A DNA stretch of 64,000 nt from the NCBI GenBank assembly GCA_902526045.1, contig CABZJI010000001.1, positions 331,900 through 395,899 of the forward strand. The letters are read 5' to 3'. The notes below the pieces were generated by a model. It was not told the DNA's origin. It saw only the letters and a program-made list of their open reading frames with translations, and ran no database searches. The position numbers and the translations under genes are program-made. This document shows positions 29,982 through 40,068 of this stretch, in pieces. Source of the DNA: an uncultured SAR86 cluster bacterium. Its GTDB lineage: Bacteria; Pseudomonadota; Gammaproteobacteria; Magnimaribacterales; AG-339-G14. The first letter of the stretch is position 1; each line of letters opens with the position of its first letter.

Positions 29982-32362
29982 ACAACAAAGTTTATCAATT
30001 TACCTTTAACAAATATTACTTTTTTTATTTCTTTCTCTTCTAAATACTTAGCAACATTTTCAATTTTCATCGACCTGGATTTTACTTCATCTTCATCTGC
30101 TTCAATGGAAATGATTAACTTACCTCTGGATTTTCCATTAACTTGAACAATGAAATCAACTTCGTTAAATTCTAAGAAACTTTCATTTGGAACTGGCCAA
30201 CTTTCATTGTAAAGAAATTGACCTCCAGCATCCTTCCACAATTGCTCTGTAACATGGGGAATGATGGGATTAAGAAGACTTATAGCCACCTTCAAAGTTT
30301 CATTAACTAATTTCTTTTGATCTTCGGAAGAATTATCACCAAGGAATTTATCAGGTATCGCATTTATCATTTCCATGACTGAAGAAATCGCTGTGTTGAA
30401 AGAAAATCTTCTTGAGAAATTATCATTAACTTTTTTGATGGTCTGATTGACTTTAATATAAAGTTTTTCAATATCAGAATCTCCTGAGCTATGCTCATAG
30501 TGCCCAATAGTTGAAAAATGTTCTTGAGACATCATCCAAAGTTTATTGATAAATTTAAACGAACCTTTGATCCCACTATCAGACCACTCCAAAGACTGTT
30601 CAGGAGGTGCTGCAAACATCATAAATAATCTTAATGAGTCAGCACCATATTCTTCAATTAGATCATCTGGATTAACTACATTACCTTTTGACTTTGACAT
30701 TTTTGTACCATCCATAAGAACCATTCCCTGACAGAGAAGATTCGTAAATGGCTCTCTTGTATCCAAATATCCCAATTCGTTAAGAACTTTGCAGAAAAAT
30801 CTTGAGTAGAGTAGATGAAGAATTGCATGTTCAATTCCTCCTATGTACTGATCAACCGGCAACCAATAATTTGCCTCATCATCCAAAATATCTTTGTCAG
30901 ACTTATAAGATGCATACCTTGCATAATACCAAGAGGATTCAAAAAAAGTATCAAGCGTATCTTTTTCTTTAAAGTATTTTTTTCCATTTCTCTCTATTGA
31001 GTCTGCCTTTAGCTCATCATCAGATAAATCTGAAAAAGGAATGGCATCGTTATCATCTTCATTCTCAGAGATCATCATAGGAATAGGAGCGCCCCAAGAT
31101 CTCTGTCTGGATATACCCCAATTTCTGAGCTTATAATTTTCTTCAAATCTTCCAAAATTATTTTGCTCTGCAAATTTTTGTATTTTTATGAACGCATCTT
31201 CAAAACTTAAACCATCGAATTGACCCGAATTAATTAACTTCCCTTTGTCTGATGAAGCTTTATCAAAATCTCCGTTTTCGGAAGAAATTACTTTATGGAT
31301 TGGCAGAGAATATTTTGTAGCAAATTCAAAATCTCTTTGATCATGGCCTGGTACACCCATCAATGCACCTGATCCATAATCTGAAAGCACAAAGTTTGCT
31401 ACCCAAATGGGTATCTTTTCTTTTGAGACTGGGTGAAAGGCAAATTCATTAAGAAAAAAACCGTTTTTTTTCTGCTGCGCCTGATCCTTATCTGCGCTCT
31501 TAACTTTACTCATTTCTTCTATCCACAGCTGTAAATCTTTATTCTTTGATAGTTTTCGCTTCGTGATTTCGTGTTCTGATGAAAGTGCAATAAAGCTGAC
31601 ACCCATGATGGTGTCAGGTCTTGTTGTAAAAACCTCAATTGGCTGATCTATTGCTGAGTTTTCAAACTGGAATATCATTCCTTTTGATTTACCAATCCAA
31701 TTCTCTTGCATAAGCTTTACCTGCTCAGGCCAGCCAGGAAGATTGCTTAATTCTGAAAGCAGCTCATCTGCATAGTCAGTGATTTTTAAAGACCATTGGT
31801 TGAGAAACTTTTTTTCTACTAAGGCTCCGGATCTCCAGCCTCGGCCGTCAATAACCTGTTCGTTTGCAAGAACTGTTTGATCGACAGGATCCCAATTAAC
31901 CTCAGCTTTTTCTCTAATAACCAAACCCTTCTCATACATTTTACAAAATAGATTTTGCTCCCATTTGTAGTAGCTTTCATCACAAGTAGAAAATTCTCTA
32001 CGCCAGTCATAAGCAAATCCTAGTTGTTTAAGCTGACTTCTCATAGTTTCTATATTCTGATGGGTCCAATCTTTTGGAGAAACGTTATTTTCTATTGCTG
32101 CATTTTCTGCTGGCAACCCAAAAGCATCCCAGCCCATAGGTTGCATGACACATTTTCCTAATCTGATGTTGAATCTAGAGATTAAATCACCAATCGTATA
32201 ATTCCTTACATGACCCATATGGATTTTTCCAGATGGATAGGGCAGCATGCTCAAGCAGTAAAATTTATCTTTATCTGTATCAGGATCTACTTCAAAAGCA
32301 TTATTTGATTCCCAATAATTTTGAATAGATTGATCTATAATTTTAGGATCATACTCTTTCAT
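29978..32362 (-). CDS. leuS: Leucyl-tRNA synthetase
   Basis: Charges tRNA-Leu with leucine. The protein has the HIGH-like motif PYPSGKIHMGHVRNYTIGD (about residues 40-58), the editing-domain segment TTRPDTIMGVSF (about residue 246) and the KMSKSKGNVV motif (about residue 555). It is 794 residues, shorter than E. coli LeuS (about 860), but all core motifs are in order and no frameshift is visible; the difference is spread over insertions. It leads a leuS-lptE-holA unit whose genes overlap. Confidence 0.96.
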   Translation of the reverse strand: MKEYDPKIIDQSIQNYWESNNAFEVDPDTDKDKFYCLSMLPYPSGKIHMGHVRNYTIGDLISRFNIRLGKCVMQPMGWDAFGLPAENAAIENNVSPKDWTHQNIETMRSQLKQLGFAYDWRREFSTCDESYYKWEQNLFCKMYEKGLVIREKAEVNWDPVDQTVLANEQVIDGRGWRSGALVEKKFLNQWSLKITDYADELLSELSNLPGWPEQVKLMQENWIGKSKGMIFQFENSAIDQPIEVFTTRPDTIMGVSFIALSSEHEITKRKLSKNKDLQLWIEEMSKVKSADKDQAQQKKNGFFLNEFAFHPVSKEKIPIWVANFVLSDYGSGALMGVPGHDQRDFEFATKYSLPIHKVISSENGDFDKASSDKGKLINSGQFDGLSFEDAFIKIQKFAEQNNFGRFEENYKLRNWGISRQRSWGAPIPMMISENEDDNDAIPFSDLSDDELKADSIERNGKKYFKEKDTLDTFFESSWYYARYASYKSDKDILDDEANYWLPVDQYIGGIEHAILHLLYSRFFCKVLNELGYLDTREPFTNLLCQGMVLMDGTKMSKSKGNVVNPDDLIEEYGADSLRLFMMFAAPPEQSLEWSDSGIKGSFKFINKLWMMSQEHFSTIGHYEHSSGDSDIEKLYIKVNQTIKKVNDNFSRRFSFNTAISSVMEMINAIPDKFLGDNSSEDQKKLVNETLKVAISLLNPIIPHVTEQLWKDAGGQFLYNESWPVPNESFLEFNEVDFIVQVNGKSRGKLIISIEADEDEVKSRSMKIENVAKYLEEKEIKKVIFVKGKLINFVV

Positions 32363-32368
32363 AAAATT

Positions 32369-33706
32369 TCACTTTATCTTGAGGATATCTCTTAAGTAAT
32401 TAATTGATATTTTTTCTTCAACAAAGTTTGGCTCAACAAGAATCCTTTGATGAAGAGGAGCGTTTGTATTTATGCCTTCAATGTAAGTTTCTTCTAGAGC
32501 AACTCTCATCTTCCTTATCGCAGAAATTCTATCGCTTGAGTGTGCACATATTTTTGCAATCAAAGCATCATAATATTGGGGAACTGTATATCCAGAGTAC
32601 AGATGAGAATCAGTCCTAATTCTAAATCCACCAGGAGGATGGAACTCAGTTACCTTACCAGGAGATGGAATGAAAGTTTCATGATGCTCAGCATTTATTC
32701 TGCATTCAATGGCGTGACCACGACAGTTAATGTCTTCCTGAGAGAAACGTATTTCCTGACCTGCTGCAATCATGATTTGTAGCTTTACAAGATCAATACC
32801 AGTTATCATTTCTGTAATTGTGTGTTCAACCTGCAATCTTGTATTCATTTCAATAAAGTAAAAATTCCCATCTTGGTAAAGAAATTCAAAAGTTCCTAAA
32901 CCCTTATAATTAATTTTCTTGCAGGTATTCACTGCTATGTTTCTTATTTCATCTAATTTTTCTTGAGGAATATCAAAAGCAGGAGCTTCTTCAATGATCT
33001 TTTGATTTCTTCTTTGGATTGAGCAGTCTCTTTCAAAAAAATGAACAACATTGCCGTGATCATCAGCAGCCACTTGTATTTCTACGTGCCTTGGAGTTTG
33101 AAGATATTTCTCTATATAAACTTCGTCACTTCCAAAGCTATTTAAGGCTTCAATTTGGGTGAGACTTAGTTTTGACAAAAATTCTTCTCTCTTCTCACAG
33201 ATTTGTATTCCTTTACCTCCACCTCCTGAAGCAGCTTTAATTATTACTGGATAGCCAATTTCATCAGCCATCTTCAATGCTTCTTTCTCCGAGTTAATCC
33301 TTCCTGTACCTGGTACGGCCTGCATTCCAGCCGATAAAACTGCTTCTTTTGCAGTGATTTTGTTTCCCATCACTTTTATGGTTTCTGAATCTGGTCCTAT
33401 GAATTTGTATCCGCTAGATGTTACTTGTTGAGCAAAATGATCGTTTTCAGAAAGAAAACCTACACCCGGATGAATAGCATCAATTCCTGTCAGTTCTGAT
33501 GCACTTATAATAGCAGCGACGTTGAGATAACTTTTTGCTGATTCTGCAGGTCCGATACAAATTGATTCATCTGCCATCTTCACATGTTTTAAATCTTTAT
33601 CTGCTGACGAATAAACAGCAACAGTTTTTATATCAAGCTCTTCGCATGCTCTTAAGATTCTTAAGGCGATTTCTCCTCTATTAGCTATAAGGATTTTTTT
33701 AAACAT
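32369..33706 (-). CDS. accC: Acetyl-CoA carboxylase, biotin carboxylase subunit
   Basis: Carboxylates the biotin on AccB with ATP and bicarbonate, the first half of malonyl-CoA synthesis. The 445 residues carry the N-terminal ANRGEIALRILRACEEL motif, the glycine-rich ATP loop KAASGGGGKGIQI (about residues 157-169) and EMNTRLQVEHTITEMITG (about residue 287). It follows accB after 6 bp. The usual gammaproteobacterial neighbour prmA is absent; leuS follows instead. Confidence 0.97.
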   Translation of the reverse strand: MFKKILIANRGEIALRILRACEELDIKTVAVYSSADKDLKHVKMADESICIGPAESAKSYLNVAAIISASELTGIDAIHPGVGFLSENDHFAQQVTSSGYKFIGPDSETIKVMGNKITAKEAVLSAGMQAVPGTGRINSEKEALKMADEIGYPVIIKAASGGGGKGIQICEKREEFLSKLSLTQIEALNSFGSDEVYIEKYLQTPRHVEIQVAADDHGNVVHFFERDCSIQRRNQKIIEEAPAFDIPQEKLDEIRNIAVNTCKKINYKGLGTFEFLYQDGNFYFIEMNTRLQVEHTITEMITGIDLVKLQIMIAAGQEIRFSQEDINCRGHAIECRINAEHHETFIPSPGKVTEFHPPGGFRIRTDSHLYSGYTVPQYYDALIAKICAHSSDRISAIRKMRVALEETYIEGINTNAPLHQRILVEPNFVEEKISINYLRDILKIK

Positions 33707-33712
33707 TGGACT

Positions 33713-34198
33713 TTAAGAAATAATAAATAAGGTTTGATCGAACTCAACAGGCTCAGCATTGTCAACTAAAATTTGTTTTACTGTTCCGGAAAACTCTGAC
33801 TTTACTTCATTCATCATTTTCATGGCTTCAATTATACAAAGTACATCACCTTCATTAATTTGATCACCAACTTTTACAAAAGGTTCTGACTCTGGATTTG
33901 GTGCAGAATAAAAAGTTCCTACCATTGGAGAATTCATTTTATTTCCACTTTCAAGTACATCTGATGTTTGGCTAATTTCTTGAGTAACTGTTTCTTCAGG
34001 TGAAGGTGCCGATTGATTAGCAATCAGAGACTGTTGAGTAGGTTCCGAAATAATAGGAGTTGTAGAAGAAATAAAATTACTTGGAATAGGGTTATTCTTT
34101 ACAAGTTTTACAGCTTCTTCACCTTCTTTTATTTCTATTTCATTGAGATTAGATTCTTCTAACATTTCAATTAATTTTTTTACTTTACGAATATCCAT
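33713..34198 (-). CDS. accB: Acetyl-CoA carboxylase, biotin carboxyl carrier protein
   Basis: Carries biotin between the carboxylase and carboxyltransferase halves of acetyl-CoA carboxylase. The 161-residue protein has an N-terminal helical segment, a Ser/Pro/Gln/Thr-rich linker (about residues 47-85) and a C-terminal biotinyl domain with the biotin-attachment Lys127 in EAMKMMNE. It has one of the strongest Shine-Dalgarno sequences in the window (AAGGGAGGA before the ATG). Its start overlaps the aroQ stop by one base. Confidence 0.97.
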   Translation of the reverse strand: MDIRKVKKLIEMLEESNLNEIEIKEGEEAVKLVKNNPIPSNFISSTTPIISEPTQQSLIANQSAPSPEETVTQEISQTSDVLESGNKMNSPMVGTFYSAPNPESEPFVKVGDQINEGDVLCIIEAMKMMNEVKSEFSGTVKQILVDNAEPVEFDQTLFIIS

Positions 34199-34644
34199 TA
34201 ATCCTCCCTTAGTAGATAATTTTTTGCTGCTTGAAAGGCCATTAAATAACTTTCCTTTCCAAATCCTGAAACCACGCCTAAAGCAATGTCTGAAAAATAT
34301 GACTTTTCTCTAAATTCTTCTCTGCCATAAATGTTCGACAAATGTATTTCAATCAAAGGAATATTTACACCGAGTATTGCATCTCTCAAAGATATGCTTG
34401 AGTGGGTGAAGGCTCCTGGATTAAACAGAATAACTTTTACTCCATTAGATTTAGCATCATGAATCTTATCAACTAACTCATGCTCTGCATTGCTTTGAAA
34501 GCATTCGGTTTCGATATTATTCTCTTTGCCAAGCTCTTTAATTGTTTTTTCAATGTCTTCAAGAGAAAACTCTCCATAAATATCTGGCTCTCTTTCACCT
34601 AAAAGATTTAAATTTGGCCCATTTAAAAGCAAGATCGAAGACAT
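34198..34644 (-). CDS. aroQ: 3-dehydroquinate dehydratase, type II
   Basis: Dehydrates 3-dehydroquinate to 3-dehydroshikimate in the shikimate pathway. The 148 residues match type II enzymes: LLNGPNLNLLGEREPDIYG at the N-terminus with the catalytic Tyr, the FNPGAFTHSS loop (about residue 74) and EIHLSNIYGREEFR with the catalytic His. The aroQ-accB-accC order with a DsbD gene upstream is conserved in Pseudomonas and relatives. Confidence 0.96.
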   Translation of the reverse strand: MSSILLLNGPNLNLLGEREPDIYGEFSLEDIEKTIKELGKENNIETECFQSNAEHELVDKIHDAKSNGVKVILFNPGAFTHSSISLRDAILGVNIPLIEIHLSNIYGREEFREKSYFSDIALGVVSGFGKESYLMAFQAAKNYLLRED

Positions 34645-34654
34645 TTACCGAATT

Positions 34655-35095
34655 TTAAAGTATTTTTTTTGAAATTAAACGATTTTCTTTGAATAATAGA
34701 TCTATTTTGTTAACTTTTTCTGGGTAGCAGTATTTCCCTTGGTAGCATCCCAAATAGTTTAATTTGAATGACAAAATGCCATCCTTCAGATTTGGGACAT
34801 TAAAGAAAATATTATTGATGAAGACTTTAGATTCTCCAAAAAACTCATCTTTAATGACTGATGACTCTGTATCTACCTTAAAATTTTTATTTGCCGGAGA
34901 GATTGAATAGTTTAGCTTATTGGCATAAACGTAAACATTTTGATGTAATTTTAAATCTATCAAAACATGATCATCAAAAGAATTTATAGTGATAGTATAT
35001 GCTTCCTCAGGAGATATGAACTTATCGGTCGTCTCAATAAATAAGAAACTATTGCTCGAAAAAACAGCTGAAACAAATAGTAAAAATAATTTCAT
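34655..35095 (-). CDS. Stand-alone DsbD N-terminal (alpha) domain protein, periplasmic
   Basis: Protein of 146 residues from the ATG at 35095 with a clean signal peptide ([17 protein letters not shown]). The body matches the immunoglobulin-like alpha domain of DsbD, which passes reducing power to periplasmic thiol proteins. Both domain cysteines are present near the C-terminus, Cys117 and Cys123, in LGCYQGKYCYPE. Full DsbD (about 560-600 residues) continues into a membrane domain and a thioredoxin-like domain; here the gene ends and aroQ starts 10 bp later. The slot next to aroQ-accB-accC is that of dsbD in Pseudomonas, so this looks like a domain-level reduction. An in-frame ATG at 35131 gives an unlikely N-terminus. 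The membrane partner is unknown. Confidence 0.8.
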   Translation of the reverse strand: MKLFLLFVSAVFSSNSFLFIETTDKFISPEEAYTITINSFDDHVLIDLKLHQNVYVYANKLNYSISPANKNFKVDTESSVIKDEFFGESKVFINNIFFNVPNLKDGILSFKLNYLGCYQGKYCYPEKVNKIDLLFKENRLISKKIL

Positions 35096-36689
35096 GAATA
35101 ATTTCGGTGAACCAATTTTAGAAGTAAACAATCTTAACGTTGAATTTGCAAATGAATCTTCAACTTTTAAAGCAGTTCATAATTTAAATTTTAATCTCTC
35201 TGAAAAAGAAACTGTTGCTATTGTTGGAGAAAGCGGATCAGGTAAATCGGTTACTGCTTTGTCCATTATGCAGTTACTTCCTTACCCAATTGCATTTCAC
35301 AGCAAAGACAGTTCCATAAACTTTAAAGGTTTAGAACTCATCGATTTGCCTAAAAAAGAACTTGAAAAAATTAGAGGGAAGCGAATATCAATGATATTTC
35401 AAGAGCCTATGACTTCTTTGAATCCATTTATAAAAGTTGGCAAGCAAATCGTAGAGTCAATTCAAGTCCATAACAAAGTTTTTAAAAAAATGGCAAGCGA
35501 TAAAGCTATTGAACTATTAAGAAAAGTTGAAATAGAAGATCCAGAGCAAAAGTTTTCATCATTCCCTCATCAGCTTTCAGGAGGACAAAGACAAAGGGTT
35601 ATGATCGCAATGGCTTTATCAAACAATCCTCAAATATTGATCGCTGATGAACCGACAACTGCCTTGGATGTCACTGTCGAAAAAGAATTACTAATTCTTC
35701 TAAATAAATTGAAAGAAGAGGAAAATCTAAGCATAATTTTCATAACGCATGATTTAAATGTCGTGAAACGGTTCGCAGATAAGGTTCTGGTGATGAATCA
35801 AGGAAAAGTGATAGAGCAAGGAACCACTTCAGACATTTTTTCTAATCCAAAAGATTCTTATACAAAAAAATTATTAGAGTCTATTCCCGAACCTAAAGAG
35901 ATTAAAAGCATGTCAGGTTCTAAAATTCTGGAATGCAAAAATCTGAATGTGAGCTATCAAGTTAAAGAAGCATCTATTCTTCAAAAGGAAGAAAGGTTTG
36001 ATGCAGTCAAAGAAATCTCATTTTCTTTATTCACTAATAGCACTCTAGGAATTGTAGGAGAATCAGGATCAGGAAAATCAACTATTCTCAAAGCAATCTT
36101 AGGTATTGAAGAATATTCAGGAAAAATTTTATTTGAAAACGAAATATTGAAAAAAGATCGATTAAGCAATCTAAGAAAGAATTGTCAGGTAGTTTTTCAA
36201 GATCCTTTTAGTTCTCTTTCCCCTCGAATGCGAGTGGAAGAGATTATTAAAGAAGGCTTGGATATCCATTTTAAACAAATGAGTGAAAAAGAAAAAAAAC
36301 AACGTATCTTAGAATCAATAAACGATGTTCATATAGATCCTTCTTGCCTAAAAAAATTTCCCCATGAATTTTCTGGAGGTCAAAGACAAAGGATTGCTAT
36401 CGCAAGGGCTTTGATTACAAATCCTAAATTGATTTTGCTGGATGAGCCAACATCAGCTTTGGATGTTTCAATTCAAAAGGAGATACTGCTGTTACTAAAG
36501 GATTTACAAAACTCTAAAGACATCAGCTATGTTTTGATCAGTCATGATTTAAGAGTAATAAGATCAATGTCAGATAGAGTTTTAGTAATGAAAAAAGGCT
36601 CAATAATCGAATCTGGTCCGACTGATCAAATATTTGATACACCACAAGATGAATATACAATCAATCTTATAAACGCTGCTTATGATTAG
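35094..36689 (+). CDS. ABC transporter with two fused ATPase domains (peptide/nickel-type, YejF-like)
   Basis: Two ATP-binding domains in one 531-residue chain, as in YejF/DppD-DppF-type oligopeptide importers. Each half has a Walker A (GESGSGKS, at about residues 44-51 and 321-328), an ABC signature (LSGGQRQR and FSGGQRQR) and a Walker B (ILIADEPTT and LILLDEPTS). The start at 35094 is chosen because the chain begins [18 protein letters not shown] there; upstream in-frame codons lie inside the divergent DsbD-like gene. The two start codons overlap on opposite strands within the four bases CATG. No permease or binding-protein gene is adjacent, so its partners must be elsewhere. Confidence 0.9.
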   Translation: MNNFGEPILEVNNLNVEFANESSTFKAVHNLNFNLSEKETVAIVGESGSGKSVTALSIMQLLPYPIAFHSKDSSINFKGLELIDLPKKELEKIRGKRISMIFQEPMTSLNPFIKVGKQIVESIQVHNKVFKKMASDKAIELLRKVEIEDPEQKFSSFPHQLSGGQRQRVMIAMALSNNPQILIADEPTTALDVTVEKELLILLNKLKEEENLSIIFITHDLNVVKRFADKVLVMNQGKVIEQGTTSDIFSNPKDSYTKKLLESIPEPKEIKSMSGSKILECKNLNVSYQVKEASILQKEERFDAVKEISFSLFTNSTLGIVGESGSGKSTILKAILGIEEYSGKILFENEILKKDRLSNLRKNCQVVFQDPFSSLSPRMRVEEIIKEGLDIHFKQMSEKEKKQRILESINDVHIDPSCLKKFPHEFSGGQRQRIAIARALITNPKLILLDEPTSALDVSIQKEILLLLKDLQNSKDISYVLISHDLRVIRSMSDRVLVMKKGSIIESGPTDQIFDTPQDEYTINLINAAYD

Positions 36690-36694
36690 TCACA

Positions 36695-38365
36695 ATGTCT
36701 AAAAAAAGAAAATATTCATCTTCTCTGGTTGATGGGATCGATCAAGCTGGAGCCAGGTCAATGCTAAGACCAACAGGTTTTTCAGACGAGGATTTCAAAA
36801 AGCCACAAGTTGGCATTGCCTCAACTTGGTCAAATGTGACTCCTTGCAACATGCACATTAATGAATTGGCACAAACCATATGCAACTCTGTTGATCTTGC
36901 TGGCTTAAAATCAATTCTTTTTAATACCATCACAATTTCTGATGGTATTTCAATGGGCACACTAGGAATGAGATACTCTTTGGTATCAAGGGAAGTCATT
37001 GCAGATTCAATTGAGACAGTTGTAGGGTGTCAGTCGTTTGATTCAGTTGTAGCAATAGGCGGATGCGATAAAAATATGCCTGGTTGCATGATGGGATTGA
37101 TAAGATTAGATAGGCCAAGTTTGTTTGTCTACGGCGGCTCTATCAAACCAGGAAAGGATCATACAGATTTTGCAACTGTTCTTGAGAAGGTTGGAGCATA
37201 CTCACAAAATCAAATAAGTGAGGATGAACTCATAGCAATTGAGAAAAATGCACTTCCAGGACCTGGTTCATGCGGAGGTATGTATACGGCAAACACTATG
37301 GCATCAGCAATTGAAGCTTTGGGAATGAGCTTGCCTGGCAGTAGTTCACAAGATGCCATTTCTGAAGAAAAGAGAAATGATTGCTTAGCTGTAGGACAAG
37401 CTATCGACTACTTATTAGAAAAAGATATTAAACCCAGTGACATATTAACTAAAAGTGCTTTTGAAAATTCTATTAAGGTAGTGATTGCACTGGGTGGTTC
37501 AACAAACGCAGTTCTCCATCTTTTGGCAATGGCAAAATCTGCAAATGTTGATTTAAATCTCGATGATTTTACTAGGATTGGAAAAAATACACCCGTTTTA
37601 TCTGACATAAGGCCATCTGGTTACTATCTAATGAGTGATTTGAATGAGCTGGGAGGAATTCAACCTTTAATGAAAATGATGCTGTCTGATGGATTGCTTG
37701 ATGGGAGTTGTTTGACCGTTTCTGGAAAAACAATAGAAGAAAACCTTGAAGATATTGAACCTTATAAAGACGACCAAAAAATTATTTCTCAAATTAGTAA
37801 ACCAATTAAGAAAGAAAGCCATATTAGGATTTTGAAAGGAAATCTTGCGCCTGAAGGGGCTGTAGCCAAAATAACTGGTAAAGAGGGATTATCTTTTTCA
37901 GGTCCTGCAATAATATTTGAATCTGAGGAAGAGGCCGTTGATGCTATTTTCAAAAATACCATTCAAGAGGGTTCGGTAATAGTTATCAGATATGAAGGTC
38001 CTGTGGGAGGTCCAGGCATGCGAGAAATGCTAAAACCTACTGCCGCAATTATGGGAGCTGGGCTAGGCGATAAAGTTGCACTGATTACTGATGGAAGATT
38101 CTCAGGCGGTTCTCACGGTTTTGTGGTTGGTCACATTACTCCTGAGGCGGCAAATGGAGGTCCGATTGGGCTTTTACAGAATGGAGATTTAATCACAATA
38201 GACGCAACAAAAGATCAAATAAATATCGATATTTCAGAAGAACAGCTAGCAGAGAGAAAAAAAAACTGGCAATCTTTAAAAGAACCTCCTAATAGAGGAG
38301 TGTTAGCCAAATACGCTAGATCAGTGTCCTCAGCATCCGAAGGTGCCGTAACAGATAATTTTTAA
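36695..38365 (+). CDS. ilvD: Dihydroxy-acid dehydratase
   Basis: Iron-sulfur enzyme making the 2-keto acid precursors of valine, isoleucine and leucine. The 556 residues have the cluster cysteines in NVTPCNMH (about residue 48), [10 protein letters not shown] (about residues 118-127) and [14 protein letters not shown] (about 190-203), and the C-terminal [17 protein letters not shown] motif. Shorter than E. coli IlvD (616), it fits the other common IlvD group with a [2Fe-2S]-type arrangement. It starts 5 bp after the ABC gene. The rest of the pathway, ilvB-ilvH-ilvC, is at 48.4-51.6 kb. Confidence 0.95.
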   Translation: MSKKRKYSSSLVDGIDQAGARSMLRPTGFSDEDFKKPQVGIASTWSNVTPCNMHINELAQTICNSVDLAGLKSILFNTITISDGISMGTLGMRYSLVSREVIADSIETVVGCQSFDSVVAIGGCDKNMPGCMMGLIRLDRPSLFVYGGSIKPGKDHTDFATVLEKVGAYSQNQISEDELIAIEKNALPGPGSCGGMYTANTMASAIEALGMSLPGSSSQDAISEEKRNDCLAVGQAIDYLLEKDIKPSDILTKSAFENSIKVVIALGGSTNAVLHLLAMAKSANVDLNLDDFTRIGKNTPVLSDIRPSGYYLMSDLNELGGIQPLMKMMLSDGLLDGSCLTVSGKTIEENLEDIEPYKDDQKIISQISKPIKKESHIRILKGNLAPEGAVAKITGKEGLSFSGPAIIFESEEEAVDAIFKNTIQEGSVIVIRYEGPVGGPGMREMLKPTAAIMGAGLGDKVALITDGRFSGGSHGFVVGHITPEAANGGPIGLLQNGDLITIDATKDQINIDISEEQLAERKKNWQSLKEPPNRGVLAKYARSVSSASEGAVTDNF

Positions 38366-38400
38366 TTTGCATTTTTTTAATTGAACCTAATAAAAGAATT

Positions 38401-38721
38401 ATGAGTAAAACAATAAAATTGGATAAGGAAAACTTCACAGAAACCGTTGGTTCTAACAAACCAGTTTTAGTTGATTATTGGGCAGAATGGTGTGGTCCAT
38501 GCAAAATGGTAGCTCCAATACTTGAAGAAGTTGCCTCGGACATGTCAGATAAACTGACGGTTGGCAAGGTTGATGTGGATGAAAATCAAGAGTTAGCAGC
38601 CCAATTGAACATTATGAGCATTCCTACGTTAGTTCTTTTCAAAGATGGAGAGGTAGTTGATCAAGCAATAGGTGCTTTATCAAAAGCTCAGCTTTTATTA
38701 TTCTTAGAACCACACATTTAA
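38401..38721 (+). CDS. trxA: Thioredoxin 1
   Basis: Cytoplasmic protein disulfide reductase. The 106-residue protein carries the WCGPCKM active site (Cys31, Cys34), the buried Asp in VDYWAEW and the cis-Pro in MSIPTLVLF. Length and motifs are standard. The trxA-rho order is conserved in Gammaproteobacteria, and the 84 bp gap to rho carries an inverted repeat. Confidence 0.97.
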   Translation: MSKTIKLDKENFTETVGSNKPVLVDYWAEWCGPCKMVAPILEEVASDMSDKLTVGKVDVDENQELAAQLNIMSIPTLVLFKDGEVVDQAIGALSKAQLLLFLEPHI

Positions 38722-38731
38722 ATTTAACCTA

Positions 38732-38771
38732 GACTAGGGTTAACTTAGGTGTTAAATTATTGAACCTAGTC
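38732..38771 (+). promoter_or_regulatory. Inverted repeat in the trxA-rho spacer
   Basis: GACTAGGGTT (38732-38741) pairs with AACCTAGTC (38763-38771) with one bulged G and a loop of about 21 bases. The left arm also holds a small palindrome, CCTAG-A-CTAGG. No U-tract follows directly, so it is not a classic intrinsic terminator. Location suggests a trxA 3' end or a rho leader element; rho is autoregulated by attenuation in E. coli. Confidence 0.35.
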
Positions 38772-38805
38772 TTAGACAATCTTTAATTAAATCCCAATAT
38801 CTGTT

Positions 38806-40068
38806 ATGCATTTAGGCGAATTAAAAGCCAAGCCGGTAGAAGAATTACTCAGTCTTGCTGAAGGGATGGGTATAGAAAATCTTGCCCGCTCAAAAAAACA
38901 AGATGTTATTTTTGGTATTTTAAAATCTCATTCTGGAAAAGGGGAGGATATAGAGGGTGAAGGCGTTCTTGAAATTCTAAATGATGGATTTGGATTTTTG
39001 AGATCTCCATCTTCTTCTTACTTAGCTGGTGCAGATGATATCTATGTTTCGCCTAGCCAAATAAGAAGATTTGGTCTTAAGACTGGCGATTCAATATCTG
39101 GAAAAATAAGACCACCAAAGGAAGGCGAGAGATATTTTGCCCTGTTAAAGATAGAAAAAATTAATTTCATCGCTCCGGAACAAACGAAATCGAAAGTTGC
39201 TTTTGAAAACTTAACACCCTTATTTCCTGAAGAAAGGATTGTTATGGAGGCTGGAAACGGTACTACGGAAGATTTATCTGCAAGAATTATTGATTTAACT
39301 GCTCCAACAGGTAAAGGGCAAAGAGGACTTATTGTCTCTCCACCCAAAGCAGGTAAGACTCTTCTTCTTCAAACAATTGCTCATTCAATAGAAAGAAATA
39401 GTCCTGATAGTAAGCTTATGGTTCTTTTAGTCGATGAAAGACCTGAAGAAGTAACAGATATGAAACGTTCAGTTCGTGGTGAAGTTGTAGCTTCTACTTT
39501 TGACGAACCACCTTCAAGACATGTGCAAGTAGCTGAAATGGTAATTGCCAAAGCAAGGAGACTTGTTGAAACAAAAAATGATGTCATCATCTTGCTAGAT
39601 TCAATTACTCGTTTAGCTAGAGCTTATAATTCTACCCAAGCAGCTTCTGGAAAAATATTAACGGGAGGTGTGGATGCCAATGCTTTAGAAAAACCAAAAA
39701 GATTTTTTGGTGCTGCAAGAAATATTGAGGGGGGCGGGAGCCTCACCATAATTGCAACTGCTCTTATTGATACTGGATCTAGAATGGACGAAGTAATTTA
39801 TGAGGAATTTAAAGGGACTGGAAATCAAGAAATTCATTTAGACAGATCAATTGCGGAAAGGAGAGTCTTTCCAGCTATTAATATAAGACGATCAGGAACA
39901 AGAAGAGAAGAGTTGATAACTGATGATGCAGAGCTACAAAGAATTAATATTCTCAGAAAGCTTCTCAATGATATGGAAGATGTTGATGCAACTGAATGGC
40001 TCATAGATAAACTTGGCAAGCATAAGACCAACAATGAATTCTTTAGTTCAATGAAGAAAGGTAAATAA
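38806..40068 (+). CDS. rho: Transcription termination factor Rho
   Basis: Hexameric RNA helicase that ends transcription. The 420 residues comprise the N-terminal helical region, the cold-shock-like RNA-binding domain with NDGFGFLRS (about residues 59-67) and the RecA-like ATPase with Walker A SPPKAGKT (residues 178-185), [13 protein letters not shown] and the Q-loop/R-loop segments LARAYN and [19 protein letters not shown]. All match E. coli Rho in length and order. A leader of 84 bp with an inverted repeat lies upstream. Confidence 0.98.
   Translation: MHLGELKAKPVEELLSLAEGMGIENLARSKKQDVIFGILKSHSGKGEDIEGEGVLEILNDGFGFLRSPSSSYLAGADDIYVSPSQIRRFGLKTGDSISGKIRPPKEGERYFALLKIEKINFIAPEQTKSKVAFENLTPLFPEERIVMEAGNGTTEDLSARIIDLTAPTGKGQRGLIVSPPKAGKTLLLQTIAHSIERNSPDSKLMVLLVDERPEEVTDMKRSVRGEVVASTFDEPPSRHVQVAEMVIAKARRLVETKNDVIILLDSITRLARAYNSTQAASGKILTGGVDANALEKPKRFFGAARNIEGGGSLTIIATALIDTGSRMDEVIYEEFKGTGNQEIHLDRSIAERRVFPAINIRRSGTRREELITDDAELQRINILRKLLNDMEDVDATEWLIDKLGKHKTNNEFFSSMKKGK

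Noticed and set aside
29978..32362. Truncated leuS because of its 794-residue length
   Set aside because: HIGH, editing and KMSKS motifs are all present in order and the C-terminal domain is recognisable, so the shorter length looks natural.
34000..35131. Remaining DsbD membrane and thioredoxin domains in another frame
   Set aside because: The DNA after the stop is occupied by aroQ, and no frame there shows the multi-helix domain or a C-terminal CxxC domain.
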